A stretch of 64,000 nucleotides of DNA from Ecytonucleospora hepatopenaei. Taxonomy: Eukaryota > Microsporidia > Enterocytozoonidae. The DNA is taken from the NCBI GenBank assembly GCA_026692725.1, contig JAPMUG010000001.1, positions 372,001-436,000 of the forward strand. The letters are read 5' to 3'. Below the pieces are notes generated by a model. The model made no database searches. It saw nothing but the letters and a program-made list of their open reading frames with translations, and was not told where the DNA came from. Positions 34,446 to 44,482 of the stretch are shown in pieces. The translations under genes were made by a program, and so were the position numbers. How positions within the stretch are numbered: position 1 is the first letter of the stretch; every line of letters begins with the position of its first letter.

Positions 34446-37064
34446 ATGATTAATAATATAATATCTTATAATAATAAAATTATTTTTAAACATAATAATC
34501 ATATTAATATATATGATACAGAATATGATACAAATATATCATTAAATATATTAAATTATATTAATACAATAAATAGTAATATCATAATAAACAATGATAT
34601 ATTTATATATTATGATAATATGTTAATATACATAATAAACAATAAGTATGTAATATTATATAATACAGTAAATAAGGTATATTATAATATAAAGAAGAAT
34701 ATAAGCAGTAAAGAAGTAATATATACAGAGTATACTAAAGATATAATAGATATAGCAATAAGTGATAATAAGGTATATATGTTACAAGAAGATAATATAA
34801 TAATATATGATATAATAAATAATACTAATAATACTGATATATGTAATAATACTGATATAATAAATAATACTGATATAATAAATAATACTGATATATGTAA
34901 TAATATTTTATATAATAAACAATATATTAATACTAATGGATTATATAATAGTATAAATATACATAATAACAATATAATACTATCAGATGATAATAAACAA
35001 ATATTAGTATATAATATAATATATAATAAGAATATATGTAATATAAAAGATAGTTATATATATAATATAGTAGATGGACATATATATACTAATAAATATA
35101 ATAATATAAACAGTAATAAATATAATACTAACAATTATAATGCTATTACGTTAGTTAGTGAAAATAAGCTTATTTATTTATTTAACCATAATGGATTACA
35201 CTTGGTATATAAACACAATGAATATATTAGTAACATTAGTATTAGCAATATGGGTGGTATAATATTAGTAAACAATAGTAAGGTAGTAGACATAAACAGT
35301 GGCAAAGTGGTACAAGATATATCAAGCATAACAAATGTAATAGGCAATAGTATAATACATAATGATAGGATATATTACATACTAACTAACACTAACACTA
35401 ACAATATTATAAATAGTAATGATAATAATACAAACAGTAATACAAACAGTAATGTATTAAGTTATATTTTATTAAATAATAAAGATAGATATATATTAAA
35501 TAGTAAATTAAATAACAATATAATAAATAAAAAAGAAATATTACAGAAAGGTAAAGTAGAAAAGTATTATAATAAAAATAAATATACTAATAAACATAAC
35601 AGTAATATATCTAATAATACTGATATATTAAATAATAAACATAATACTGATATATCTAATAATACTGATAGTAATGATTCAATATATATTAATAGAAATA
35701 TTAATAGAAATAGAAATATAAATATAAATGATAAATATAATAGTGATAGTGATAGTTTTATAGAGGGTAATAATAAAGTAATAAAGAGAAATATAAAAGA
35801 GAGTGATATGTTTGGAAATAAGAAAAATAAAATAAACAGTGACAATAATAATTTGATTAATAATAATTTATATAACAATAACAATAATTTATATAATAAT
35901 AATTTATATAATAATAATTTATATAATATAAATAGTAACACTAATGTTAAGATCAATAAATATAATTATACTATATGTATAAATAATACTGGTACTATGT
36001 ATGTATATACTCATACATATGGTAATACATTAAGAATAGTATACCATGATAAGGAAATAGATACAGTAGAATATAATATAGGGAACAATAAGATAATAGC
36101 AGGTGATATAAACAATAATATTAATAACAATATATATGATAATACTAATAATACTAATATATATGATAATATTATATTATATGCTTATGTTATATATGAT
36201 AATAATACATATATATTACATACTAATAATACACATATTAATATACCATATAAATGTATTAGTATTAGTATAACATACAATATAATATTATATTATACTA
36301 TTGATACATTATACATATATAATATAAATACATATAACAGTAACACTAATACATATAATATTATATTAGTTAATAAAATATATATTAATGGATATGTATT
36401 ACATAGTAATATATATAGTATAAATAACAATACATTACATAATAATATAAATAACAATACATTACATGGTAATATCCATATATTTAGTATTCTATATAAT
36501 AATGGTATATTACATAATATTATGCTTAATTATGATGGTACTTATTTTAACCTTATTTCCCATGGCCAGTTATATGGTAATGTTAGTTTATTATGTATAA
36601 ATAACAATTATTTATATATTAGCATATTGGATACTACTATGGGTAATACTGATAGCAATACTTATAAACTACTTATTTATAACAATAGTATGTTTAGTGT
36701 GTTATATGAAACTAATAATAGAATTGTATCCATTAATGATGATTATATGGTATTAGTAAATAGTAATATATTAGATAGTGATAATGATACAATACAAGAA
36801 TTAGAATATGAGTTTATAAATATAAATAATAGTAAAAAATATAATACATTATATAATGATAATACAAATAATGATAATTTATATAATGATAATATAAATA
36901 ATGATAATAATTTATATAATAACAGTAATAAAGATAATAATTTATATAGTGATATAAATAATGATAATTTATATAATGATAAAAATGATAATATTACTGT
37001 TATTAAAGAAAATATTACTAATAAAGAAGAAAGTGATGATTTAATAGATCCTGATTTATTATAG
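34446..37064 (+). CDS. Large Asn-rich propeller-like protein, possible Ctf4/AND-1
   Basis: An 872-residue protein. The first 330 residues show short beta-strand repeats (for example NISNMGGIILVNNSKVVDINSGKVV) as in a WD-type propeller. A polar Asn/Lys/Asp linker (about 375-500) contains DSDSFIEGNNK. A second propeller-like part (about 500-800) begins YTICINNTGTMYVYTHTYGN and continues IVYHDKEIDTVEYN ... IIAGDI. This resembles the SepB domain opening of Ctf4/AND-1 (a WN..G.I..Y segment, then I..FHD, then a late strand). Ctf4 links the replicative helicase to polymerase alpha. The acidic end is DDLIDPDLL. Asn/Tyr tracts interrupt it throughout. The identification is tentative; another two-propeller protein is possible. 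Confidence 0.4.
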   Translation: MINNIISYNNKIIFKHNNHINIYDTEYDTNISLNILNYINTINSNIIINNDIFIYYDNMLIYIINNKYVILYNTVNKVYYNIKKNISSKEVIYTEYTKDIIDIAISDNKVYMLQEDNIIIYDIINNTNNTDICNNTDIINNTDIINNTDICNNILYNKQYINTNGLYNSINIHNNNIILSDDNKQILVYNIIYNKNICNIKDSYIYNIVDGHIYTNKYNNINSNKYNTNNYNAITLVSENKLIYLFNHNGLHLVYKHNEYISNISISNMGGIILVNNSKVVDINSGKVVQDISSITNVIGNSIIHNDRIYYILTNTNTNNIINSNDNNTNSNTNSNVLSYILLNNKDRYILNSKLNNNIINKKEILQKGKVEKYYNKNKYTNKHNSNISNNTDILNNKHNTDISNNTDSNDSIYINRNINRNRNININDKYNSDSDSFIEGNNKVIKRNIKESDMFGNKKNKINSDNNNLINNNLYNNNNNLYNNNLYNNNLYNINSNTNVKINKYNYTICINNTGTMYVYTHTYGNTLRIVYHDKEIDTVEYNIGNNKIIAGDINNNINNNIYDNTNNTNIYDNIILYAYVIYDNNTYILHTNNTHINIPYKCISISITYNIILYYTIDTLYIYNINTYNSNTNTYNIILVNKIYINGYVLHSNIYSINNNTLHNNINNNTLHGNIHIFSILYNNGILHNIMLNYDGTYFNLISHGQLYGNVSLLCINNNYLYISILDTTMGNTDSNTYKLLIYNNSMFSVLYETNNRIVSINDDYMVLVNSNILDSDNDTIQELEYEFININNSKKYNTLYNDNTNNDNLYNDNINNDNNLYNNSNKDNNLYSDINNDNLYNDKNDNITVIKENITNKEESDDLIDPDLL

Positions 37065-37328
37065 TATATTATTTATAATAAATAATTAGCATATTATAAT
37101 ATATTATTATTATATTAAATTATAGTATATTATAATATATTAAATAAATATTATTATATTAGTTAGTTATATTATATTTATATATTCTTAATATTTTTTA
37201 TACCCTAAATATTTTTATAATAAAAAAATAACAATATTATAAATAATATATTATAATATACTATACTATAATTTAATATAAATATAAATATAATATATAT
37301 AATATACTATAATTAATATAATAACATT

Positions 37329-37610
37329 ATGAAAAAGAAAGATAGATTATTATATAATTTACTTACTAATGATAATAAATCATCTAAAATACACAACATT
37401 AGAAATATTAAATCACTACTAAAGATAACACATCTCAATAAACAACATGACAAACAGTATTATGACTGTATGGGATATAAGATATATAATGAGCATAAGA
37501 ACCAACCACTACTCAAGCACCTAATACACTACCTAATAGATAAAGTAGATATGGAAGAAGAAGATATAAACTATATAAAGAGGATATTAGCATATAAAGG
37601 TAAACAATAA
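37329..37610 (+). CDS. Small hypothetical basic protein
   Basis: A 93-residue protein with a basic N terminus (MKKKDRLLYNLL) and a helical middle and end (QPLLKHLIHYLIDKVDMEEEDINYIKRIL). No Asn tract beyond a short NDNK. Base composition is less A/T-extreme than around it, suggesting real coding constraint. TATACCCTAAAT about 125 bases upstream is a CCC-type signal. The family is not recognised. Confidence 0.5.
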   Translation: MKKKDRLLYNLLTNDNKSSKIHNIRNIKSLLKITHLNKQHDKQYYDCMGYKIYNEHKNQPLLKHLIHYLIDKVDMEEEDINYIKRILAYKGKQ

Positions 37611-37705
37611 TATAATATATTTATAATTTAATTTATATTTATAATATAATAATATATTTATATTTATATTTATATTTATTTATACTATAATATTTTATAT
37701 ATAAT

Positions 37706-39334
37706 TTAATTTATATTATATTCATTTATATCAGTATTATATTTATCTATTACTTCTTTAATTCTCATTATATCTTTCATATTACATACTAAATTAATAC
37801 AATTATTACATATATTAGTATTATATGTATTACTGTTATATGTATATGTATTATATAAACTATTACTGTTATTTACTGTATTCCCTACTCTATATAAATA
37901 TGTATGTGGATTATTAGGCATATCATAATTTATTACCATGTCTATGTCTGATACTTCTATTCCTCTACTCAGTATGTCAGTGGTAACCAACACACACTTA
38001 TTGTTTACTTTATTAGCATATGTTACATAATTAGGTGATAGACTATCATGTAATGAAATATTTTTTTTAAAAGCATTAAGAGTGTGTAATCTAATATCAA
38101 ATGGATCATATTCAGTAATAGCATAATAATCAATATTATATGTATTATTGTTATATAAATTACTATTATATGTATTATTGTTATATAAATTATTGTTATA
38201 TGTATTATATAACTTATCATATATATATTGTACATTTTGTGATTTATTACAATATATTATACATTTATTATATTTGCTATTATTTAGTATATTACGTATT
38301 ATACTTAACTTATCTATTATATCACATTTAATATAATATTGATTTAAATTATTAAGAGTAGGAATATCATTAGGATTAACAATTATTTCACATATATTAC
38401 TATTATTAGTATTATTACTATTATTACTATTATTACTATTATTAGTATTAGTATTATTAGTATTATTAGTATTATTACTATTGTTTTTTATATTCATTAC
38501 TTTTCTAAAATTAGACATAAAACTATTAAGCTTATTTTCATTATGTATTGCATTGTTTTTATTAGGAAATAATTTATATATTTCTTTAATTTTATCTTTA
38601 TCTTTTTTAGTGAGAGAAGAAGTAAAGAAACTAAATATTACATTATTATTACATATATTATTATTACATATATTAGTATTATTACATATATTGTTATATA
38701 AATTATTATTAGTATTATTGTTATATATTGTATTTATTATATTTGTAAATGTTACTTCATGTATTACTTGATCTGCATCATCTACTACTATACTCCCTAT
38801 TTGCATACTACTTAATATATTATTTATATTACTGTTATGTATATCTGATATTATAATATCATAATTTTTATTGTATTTATTTATTATGTTTATGCTAACA
38901 TTAAGGTTATTGTTAAGCTTAATAAATTCATTATATATTTTATTAGATAGTTCAATAGTAGATGTAAGTATAAGTATAGAATAATTATTAGATACATTAT
39001 TATTAAATACATTATCTATTGTAAATGTATTATTTAAAGTATTATTTATATTATTATTAAATGTATTATTAAATGTATTATTTATATTTAGTTTATTCCT
39101 TGACACTATCTCTAATAATGATAACACATATACTAATGTTTTGCCTGTGTTTGGTGGTGACTGCACTAAAATGCTTTGCTCTGTTAACATACTTCCTATT
39201 GCCACTTTTTGCACTGAGGTAGGGCTTTCCAGATTAGACTCTTTTATGTTATTTATAAGTGTTTCACTGAAACCAAAGTCTTGAAATGAACATATATTTA
39301 TGTCATTTTCAACTATATTATCATCAGTATCCAT
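37706..39334 (-). CDS. Degenerate DEAD-box RNA helicase with Asn insertions
   Basis: A 542-residue two-domain helicase. The Q-motif region has F17, F20 and Q42 in SFQDFGFSETL ... SPTSVQK. Motif I is PPNTGKT (60-66) instead of AxxGxGKT. Motif II reads VDDADQ in place of DEAD. SFFTSSL stands where SAT is usual. The C-terminal domain has KCIIYCNKSQNVQYIYDKL, VLVTTDILSRGIEVSDIDMVINYDMP and HTYLYRVGN, where HRxGRxGR is reduced to RVGN. Asn/Thr tracts interrupt at least five loops. The C-domain wording is closest to eIF4A/Dbp5/Sub2-type proteins. Loss of the second Arg finger and an altered motif II suggest weak or no ATPase activity. It could be an inactive paralogue or simply a fast-evolving essential helicase. 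Confidence 0.75.
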   Translation of the reverse strand: MDTDDNIVENDINICSFQDFGFSETLINNIKESNLESPTSVQKVAIGSMLTEQSILVQSPPNTGKTLVYVLSLLEIVSRNKLNINNTFNNTFNNNINNTLNNTFTIDNVFNNNVSNNYSILILTSTIELSNKIYNEFIKLNNNLNVSINIINKYNKNYDIIISDIHNSNINNILSSMQIGSIVVDDADQVIHEVTFTNIINTIYNNNTNNNLYNNICNNTNICNNNICNNNVIFSFFTSSLTKKDKDKIKEIYKLFPNKNNAIHNENKLNSFMSNFRKVMNIKNNSNNTNNTNNTNTNNSNNSNNSNNTNNSNICEIIVNPNDIPTLNNLNQYYIKCDIIDKLSIIRNILNNSKYNKCIIYCNKSQNVQYIYDKLYNTYNNNLYNNNTYNSNLYNNNTYNIDYYAITEYDPFDIRLHTLNAFKKNISLHDSLSPNYVTYANKVNNKCVLVTTDILSRGIEVSDIDMVINYDMPNNPHTYLYRVGNTVNNSNSLYNTYTYNSNTYNTNICNNCINLVCNMKDIMRIKEVIDKYNTDINEYNIN

Positions 39335-39542
39335 TTATTTAATAGTTTAAATTTTTATTAAAAATAGTATTCTCTATTATAATAATAAATATTATTTATA
39401 ATATAAATCTAAATAATATTATGTTTATAATAAACTATTCTTATAATATATTAAATATAAATATACTATTTTAAAAATAAATATACTATTTTAAGGGTAT
39501 AAAAATATATTTATAAATATAAATTTATATTATTTTAACAGT

Positions 39543-39758
39543 TTATTTATACTTCCTTTCATACCTATTTAACTTATAATACTTTTCTCTTTCTGATGGC
39601 TTTAGTGCCATGATATACTCATATACGGATGCATCATAAAAATATAACCCACTTCTGGGATCTTCATATCTTGCAGGTAGTCCTGTTATATCACATAGTT
39701 TAAACTTACGGATAGATATTTTAGAGAGTGGTTTTAAATCATTTATATTGTTTATCAT
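39543..39758 (-). CDS. IES6: Minimal YL1_C-domain protein (Ies6/INO80C-like)
   Basis: A 71-residue protein that is almost nothing but the YL1 C-terminal domain: FKLCDITGLPARYEDPRSGLYFYDASVYEYI. In other eukaryotes this domain occurs at the end of Ies6 (INO80 complex) and Vps72/Swc2 (SWR1 complex), both chromatin remodellers. The short size favours Ies6 over Vps72, which needs a long N-terminal histone-binding part. Yeast Ies6 has 166 residues, so the N terminus is reduced. A TATCCCTAA-type signal lies about 95 bases upstream. Confidence 0.8.
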   Translation of the reverse strand: MINNINDLKPLSKISIRKFKLCDITGLPARYEDPRSGLYFYDASVYEYIMALKPSEREKYYKLNRYERKYK

Positions 39759-39944
39759 ATTAATATAACTAATTTATAATAAATGTTAAAATATAACTAT
39801 ATAACTCTATTATATAGTTTAAAAATATAAAATAATATTTTAACAAAATATTAGGGATAAATAAATATTTTTATTTTATTATGTAATTTATATTATAATT
39901 ATAATTATTTATTATAATTATTTTTATAGTTTTTCTTCAAATTC

Positions 39945-40979
39945 TATCTGTTGGGGGGTAGTGCTTGCTAGTCGATGCGGACACTTCTGGAGTGACGTAG
40001 AAATTGGTGGGAAGGGTTGGGGTGTTGCTAGGGTAGAGATATTGTTTGGTAGTGATGACGATTATACAGGTGGGGTTTGAAACTGTGGGGTGGGTGTCTT
40101 GATGTAAGGTAGGAATGGTGTTTGTGGGGGTTGGGTGTTATATGGGGGAATGTTGATGTTAGATGGGTTGGGGTGGTGAATTGTGTTTTGTGAGTGGTGG
40201 AGATGGGTTTGGGTATTTAATATAAGCATGTAGTCTTTTTTAATCTATTAGTTTTTACTTTTTTCTAAGTTTAACTTTGTTTTATGTAATTGGGGTTTTA
40301 AATTTAGTTTGTTTTTTTTATGTATAGGAGTTTTTTTATTAGGTGGTGAGGTTGTATTTGGGGGGTGGGGGAGTGTTTGATATTGGTGTGTTTTGTTTGT
40401 AGGTGATTTTGTTGGGGTGGGGGTGGGTTTTGGATGTGGTGTTTGGTGTGGTGGTGGTGTTGTGAGGGAGTGGGGTGGGTGTTAGGGTTGGTTGTGTGGG
40501 ATTTTGTGGGGGGGTTTGTTGGTGTGTGGTGTTTTGTTTTAATGGTGTTTTTTTTTGTTGTGTTTGATATTATATTGTTTTTTGTTTTGTTTGACTTTTA
40601 GTTATGTTGTTGATTTGTGTTTATTGTTTATGTTGGTTTAATGTGTTATGTAATGTGGTTGGTATTTTCTATTTTAATTTTTATGTGTTTAGATAGGTTT
40701 TTTAGTGGGTTTTTTGTTGTGTTTGTGTAGTGTTTTTGGAATTGTTAGGTGGGTGGTTGGGTTTGGGGTATTGTTGTGGAGGTATGGGTGGGTGGGGGTG
40801 GGGAGTTGAGGGGGGGTTTGGAATTGGTGGGGGTGTTTGTGGGGTGTGGAGGTTGGGTTAATGGTATTGGTGTGTATGTTGTGGTTGGGTTGAGTGGGTT
40901 TGATGGGGTGGTTTGGGTGGTTATGAGGGGTTGGGTATGTGAATGGTTGTGTTTTGTGTAGTGAGTGGTGGGGGTTTTA
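39945..40979. repeat. Sharply bounded G+T-rich island, almost free of C
   Basis: About 1,030 bases on the plus strand consist mainly of G and T (words such as GGGTGGTTGGGTTTGGGG), in a genome that is otherwise about 80 percent A+T. From 40681 to 40980 there is no C at all. The right edge coincides with the stop codon of the 40980 gene; the left edge lies near 39945. Open frames inside it are low-complexity artefacts. The composition resembles the core of the telomere-like array at 58.8-59.8 kb, with the G-rich strand in the same orientation. Possible interstitial telomere-like remnant, G-quadruplex-forming spacer or assembly artefact. Confidence 0.75.
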
Positions 40980-42089
40980 TTAAATATAATCAATATTTCT
41001 AATTAAATTATTATTTATGGTAATATTATCATTTAATATGTTTTTATCAGTATTTAATATATTATCATTTAATATGTTTTTATCAGTATTTAATATATTC
41101 TCTTTTATAATATTACATTTCTCCACCATATATCTTAATGATCTTTGATTTATATAAATTAATTCTTTTTCAATAATTTTCTTTGGTATAGATATCCAAT
41201 CAATTACATATTGTAATTCATTACGTAAAGTATTACATTTTTTTATAATTAATTTATAATTGTTAATTTTATCATTACTTTGTATACTATTATAATCACT
41301 ATTGATATCATTTTTTATAAAATTATTTTTAATATTTTTTAAAAAATTCATAAAACAATTATCATTATCAGTATCAGTATCATATATAGTATTATTAGTA
41401 TTTATATTACTAATATCATTTATTATATATTCATTATACTGTTCTATCATATTATTAACTTTATCATAATATTTATATACAATATTATACATTTTATTTT
41501 TATAATAATCTGATAAAATATTATTTATATTACATAAGAGACTAACATTTTGTAAATGAAGTATTTTACATGATGATAACTTTTTTATTTCATCATAAAG
41601 AAAACTTAAAAACTTATCTTTGGTATTTAAATATGATTTCCTTCTGTTTCTTTTTACTGTCCTTCTTAATTCTTTAAATGATGACATGCGTATTTTAAAT
41701 GCTTCTTTTTCTAAAAAATTGTTGATATTTTTATTAATAATTAAAGAATTACTTAAATTAAATACTCCTGTAGAATTATCGTTTTGTGATAAATTTTTAA
41801 TAGTATTATACAAATCGCTTAATTTGCTAAATTTTGTGTTTAAATTATTGTTATAAATTGTGTTTAATTTACTATTAGTTTTTTCATCAGTATACATTGT
41901 ATTAAATTTTTCATCAGTGCAATCACTATTAGTTTGATAATCACTATTTACTGATTTTATGTATTCAACATTTTTAATATTTTCAACTTTTTCAATATTT
42001 TTACGTGGACTATCCCATTGTTCATATGTAAATGAATCTGATAATAAAGTATCTTGTGATATTAAATATTGTATAAATAAAATAATCAT
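40980..42089 (-). CDS. Secreted helical protein with duplicated C-terminal repeat
   Basis: A 369-residue protein. The signal peptide is MIILFIQYLISQ, then an Asn/Thr-rich start and a long helical middle (FKELRRTVKRNRRKSYL, KMYNIVYKYYDKVNNMIEQYNEYI). Near the end the 12-residue unit NILNTDKNILND occurs twice in tandem, encoded by an exact 36-bp duplication (41025-41096 region). The start is well supported by ACACCCTTAAA directly before the ATG. Its last codon abuts the G+T island. No family recognised; exported by inference from the signal peptide. Confidence 0.62.
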   Translation of the reverse strand: MIILFIQYLISQDTLLSDSFTYEQWDSPRKNIEKVENIKNVEYIKSVNSDYQTNSDCTDEKFNTMYTDEKTNSKLNTIYNNNLNTKFSKLSDLYNTIKNLSQNDNSTGVFNLSNSLIINKNINNFLEKEAFKIRMSSFKELRRTVKRNRRKSYLNTKDKFLSFLYDEIKKLSSCKILHLQNVSLLCNINNILSDYYKNKMYNIVYKYYDKVNNMIEQYNEYIINDISNINTNNTIYDTDTDNDNCFMNFLKNIKNNFIKNDINSDYNSIQSNDKINNYKLIIKKCNTLRNELQYVIDWISIPKKIIEKELIYINQRSLRYMVEKCNIIKENILNTDKNILNDNILNTDKNILNDNITINNNLIRNIDYI

Positions 42090-42269
42090 TTTAAGGGTGT
42101 AAAAATGATAAACAATGTTTTTTATTATTGTTTTTTTAATTAAAAAATTTATTATGTAATATTTTATTTTATAGATTATTTAATTAAGTTATAATATAAA
42201 ATAAAATATTACGTGTTTATTATGTAAACAAATTATTTATTTATTATTTGTTTATTGATCCCATCAGAC

Positions 42270-43178
42270 ATGTTTTTAATAATTAATGGATTATTTTTTA
42301 TTAATTTTCTAATAAATGTCACATGCAGCGATAGCAGTAGTAGTTCAGACATATCAATTTTTGATGATCCTGATTTTAAAAAACAAATGAAAAAACTGCT
42401 AGAACAGTACAAAAAAAGAGAAGAACGCAAAAAAGTCACAAAAGTTTCGAAAAGTAAAAAACCAGAATCAACTGGGAATTTATATGATGCACTTGAATTG
42501 TACAAAGATCAAAAAGATGATAGTGAATTATCAGAGGAAACTCAATTAATACATAATAGGGAACAACTCATCAAAGATCTAGAAAAAGTCAGAGAAACAG
42601 AAAAACATAAAGAAAAAGAGTTTAATATGCAAATAAAAATTGAAGAAAGTCAAAAACTTATTATAGATTGTAATCCACCTTTAGACCAGCGGGCAGACTT
42701 GTTAAAAAATTACTTTAGAGAAACATTACCAGCAATTGAAGGTGAAGATGAACCTATGGAGGTTGATTCTGAATACCTAAGAGAAATCATGGATAACTCT
42801 ATAAAAGAAAAAGAAAATAAAAAATTAGAAAAAGAAAAAAGAAAATCTTCTTGTACTGTTTCTGCCATACCATTAAAATACAAAAAAATAGACGGTGATG
42901 ATAAATATAGTAAAGCTAAATGCCATGAAAATAAGAAAGATGAAGAAAAAGCTTCATCTTCAGGTCAGAAAGCACATAAAAGTGACACAGATGAAAATAG
43001 CAATGAGTCAAATAAAAGCGGTACAAGTACAAAAACACAAAGTAGTGGTGCAGGTAGTATGATTGAAACTCTTGAAGAACAAGAAAAAAACGATTTTTTC
43101 TACCCTGATGAAACTGCAGAAAATACAGAATCAAATAAAGAATCAGAAGAAGAAGAACTGTCATCAATTGAGAACTAG
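42270..43178 (+). CDS. Secreted low-complexity charged protein
   Basis: An ATG exists at 42255, but the one at 42270 directly follows GATCCCATCAGAC (CCC signal) and opens a clean signal peptide (MFLIINGLFFINFLINVTCS). It is therefore chosen (302 residues). The mature protein starts with a Ser/Asp run, then a Lys/Glu-rich coiled-coil part (about 40-130). A segment LIIDCNPPLDQRADLLKNYF may be a short folded motif. Then comes a long Ser/Lys/Glu/Thr-rich disordered tail (SSSGQKAHKSDTDENSNESN) ending EEEELSSIEN. No known domain. Basic patches (EKRKSS) could act as nuclear signals if it reaches the host. Confidence 0.62.
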   Translation: MFLIINGLFFINFLINVTCSDSSSSSDISIFDDPDFKKQMKKLLEQYKKREERKKVTKVSKSKKPESTGNLYDALELYKDQKDDSELSEETQLIHNREQLIKDLEKVRETEKHKEKEFNMQIKIEESQKLIIDCNPPLDQRADLLKNYFRETLPAIEGEDEPMEVDSEYLREIMDNSIKEKENKKLEKEKRKSSCTVSAIPLKYKKIDGDDKYSKAKCHENKKDEEKASSSGQKAHKSDTDENSNESNKSGTSTKTQSSGAGSMIETLEEQEKNDFFYPDETAENTESNKESEEEELSSIEN

Positions 43179-43306
43179 ACTGTTAAATAAATGTGTATTT
43201 TCTATTTAATATAGTATTATTGATTTCTTTATATTTTATAATAATTTATTTTACATTTATTGATAATGATATTTTATTGATTATTTTTAATTAAAAAGAA
43301 TTGATT

Positions 43307-44476
43307 TTATTTTAATACATCAACTAAAAAATTAATATCCTCGGTTGTTGTTTGTTTACTAATGTTTATTTTTACAATGTAATCATTCTTTTCTGTAACT
43401 TCCCAGGTTTCTAAGGTATAAATTTCTGCCAATTTCTTGAATTTTATACTGGAGAGTTTTAAAATAAAATGTACATTTTTATTTTTACCTATAATTTCAC
43501 TACAATTTATACCATGATCATAAATTTTTGTTTTTTTAAAATTTTTAATAAATTGAATATTCCTTTGTATTAAAAAAACAGGTAGACTTGCACTAAAAAC
43601 GTATGCATTTGCGTTTAATCTCATGAATTCAATTGCATATTTTGGCGATATAACAAATGCACCGTTAAAAGGTAGAAAACAAAATAAAATATCACTGTAT
43701 TTTAAAAAAAGAAAATCATCAATATCAAAAATATTTTCACACACATAAATAATTCTAAATCCGTTTTCTTTTAGGTATTTAACAAATTTTATAGGTAAAA
43801 ATATAGCTTGTACTACAAATATTTTAAACTCTAAATTTAAAATTTCTGTAGGAATACTACTTTCAAAAAAATCTACTCCAACTTCATGAATTTGTGCTTT
43901 TGATAAACTTAAAGCTCTTAAAATCATAGGATTAGAATGTTTAATATAAAAAACGTTATGTTTGGGCCTAACAAATGCAGTTATGGTTGAAACCATTCCA
44001 GTAATGTTATTTGAATAACAAAGACAAGATATTTTTTCTTCATAAAATGTACTAAATTCATCTATAATTAATTTTTCAAGTTCAATATGTTTGTTGGTAG
44101 TCCCATAAAATCCCCTAGGTCCACATGTACCAATTCCAAAAGTCTTTAAAATTTCTTTTATTTCTTGTATTTCTTCAGTTGTTATTTTTGGAAGCATTTT
44201 AAATGTAAAATTTAAGTTTTTAACTTCTTCTTTTTTACTTTTATCTATTATTATTGGTTCAAGTTTATTTTCAGAAATAAGCTTATTTATTGTTTTTTCA
44301 TCAAGGTCAATATAATCTCTATTTACCTTATATCTGTATTTTATAAGAAAATATATTAACAATAAAAATAACATGTTATTAAAAACTATCAATTTGTTGA
44401 GTAACACATAGTTCATAAAATTAAAAAAATATTTTAGCATTTTATGTGCATAAATTACAACTATTTTTAAAAGCAA
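43307..44476 (-). CDS. LCB1: Serine palmitoyltransferase subunit 1 (LCB1 type)
   Basis: A 389-residue member of the alpha-oxoamine synthase family. N-terminal membrane segments (about 15-45) are followed by the PLP-fold. The block FGIGTCGPRGFYGTTNKHIELE (113-134) is the LCB1/SPTLC1 signature, with the Cys that is mutated in human hereditary sensory neuropathy at position 118. YVFSASLPVFL (about 290-300) is the matching later block. LCB1 lacks the PLP-binding Lys and works with LCB2 to make 3-ketosphinganine, the first step of sphingolipid synthesis in the ER. It is shorter than yeast Lcb1 (558). It lies 6 bases after the PDI-like gene on the same strand, so later ATGs (for example at the MLFLLLIYF segment) are possible starts. 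Confidence 0.82.
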   Translation of the reverse strand: MLLKIVVIYAHKMLKYFFNFMNYVLLNKLIVFNNMLFLLLIYFLIKYRYKVNRDYIDLDEKTINKLISENKLEPIIIDKSKKEEVKNLNFTFKMLPKITTEEIQEIKEILKTFGIGTCGPRGFYGTTNKHIELEKLIIDEFSTFYEEKISCLCYSNNITGMVSTITAFVRPKHNVFYIKHSNPMILRALSLSKAQIHEVGVDFFESSIPTEILNLEFKIFVVQAIFLPIKFVKYLKENGFRIIYVCENIFDIDDFLFLKYSDILFCFLPFNGAFVISPKYAIEFMRLNANAYVFSASLPVFLIQRNIQFIKNFKKTKIYDHGINCSEIIGKNKNVHFILKLSSIKFKKLAEIYTLETWEVTEKNDYIVKINISKQTTTEDINFLVDVLK

Positions 44477-44482
44477 ATAAAT

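Noticed and set aside
40745..40993. Pro/Thr-rich minus-strand and Gly/Val-rich plus-strand frames in the G+T island
   Set aside because: Low-complexity frames on both strands of a C-free block; they overlap each other and lack start signals.
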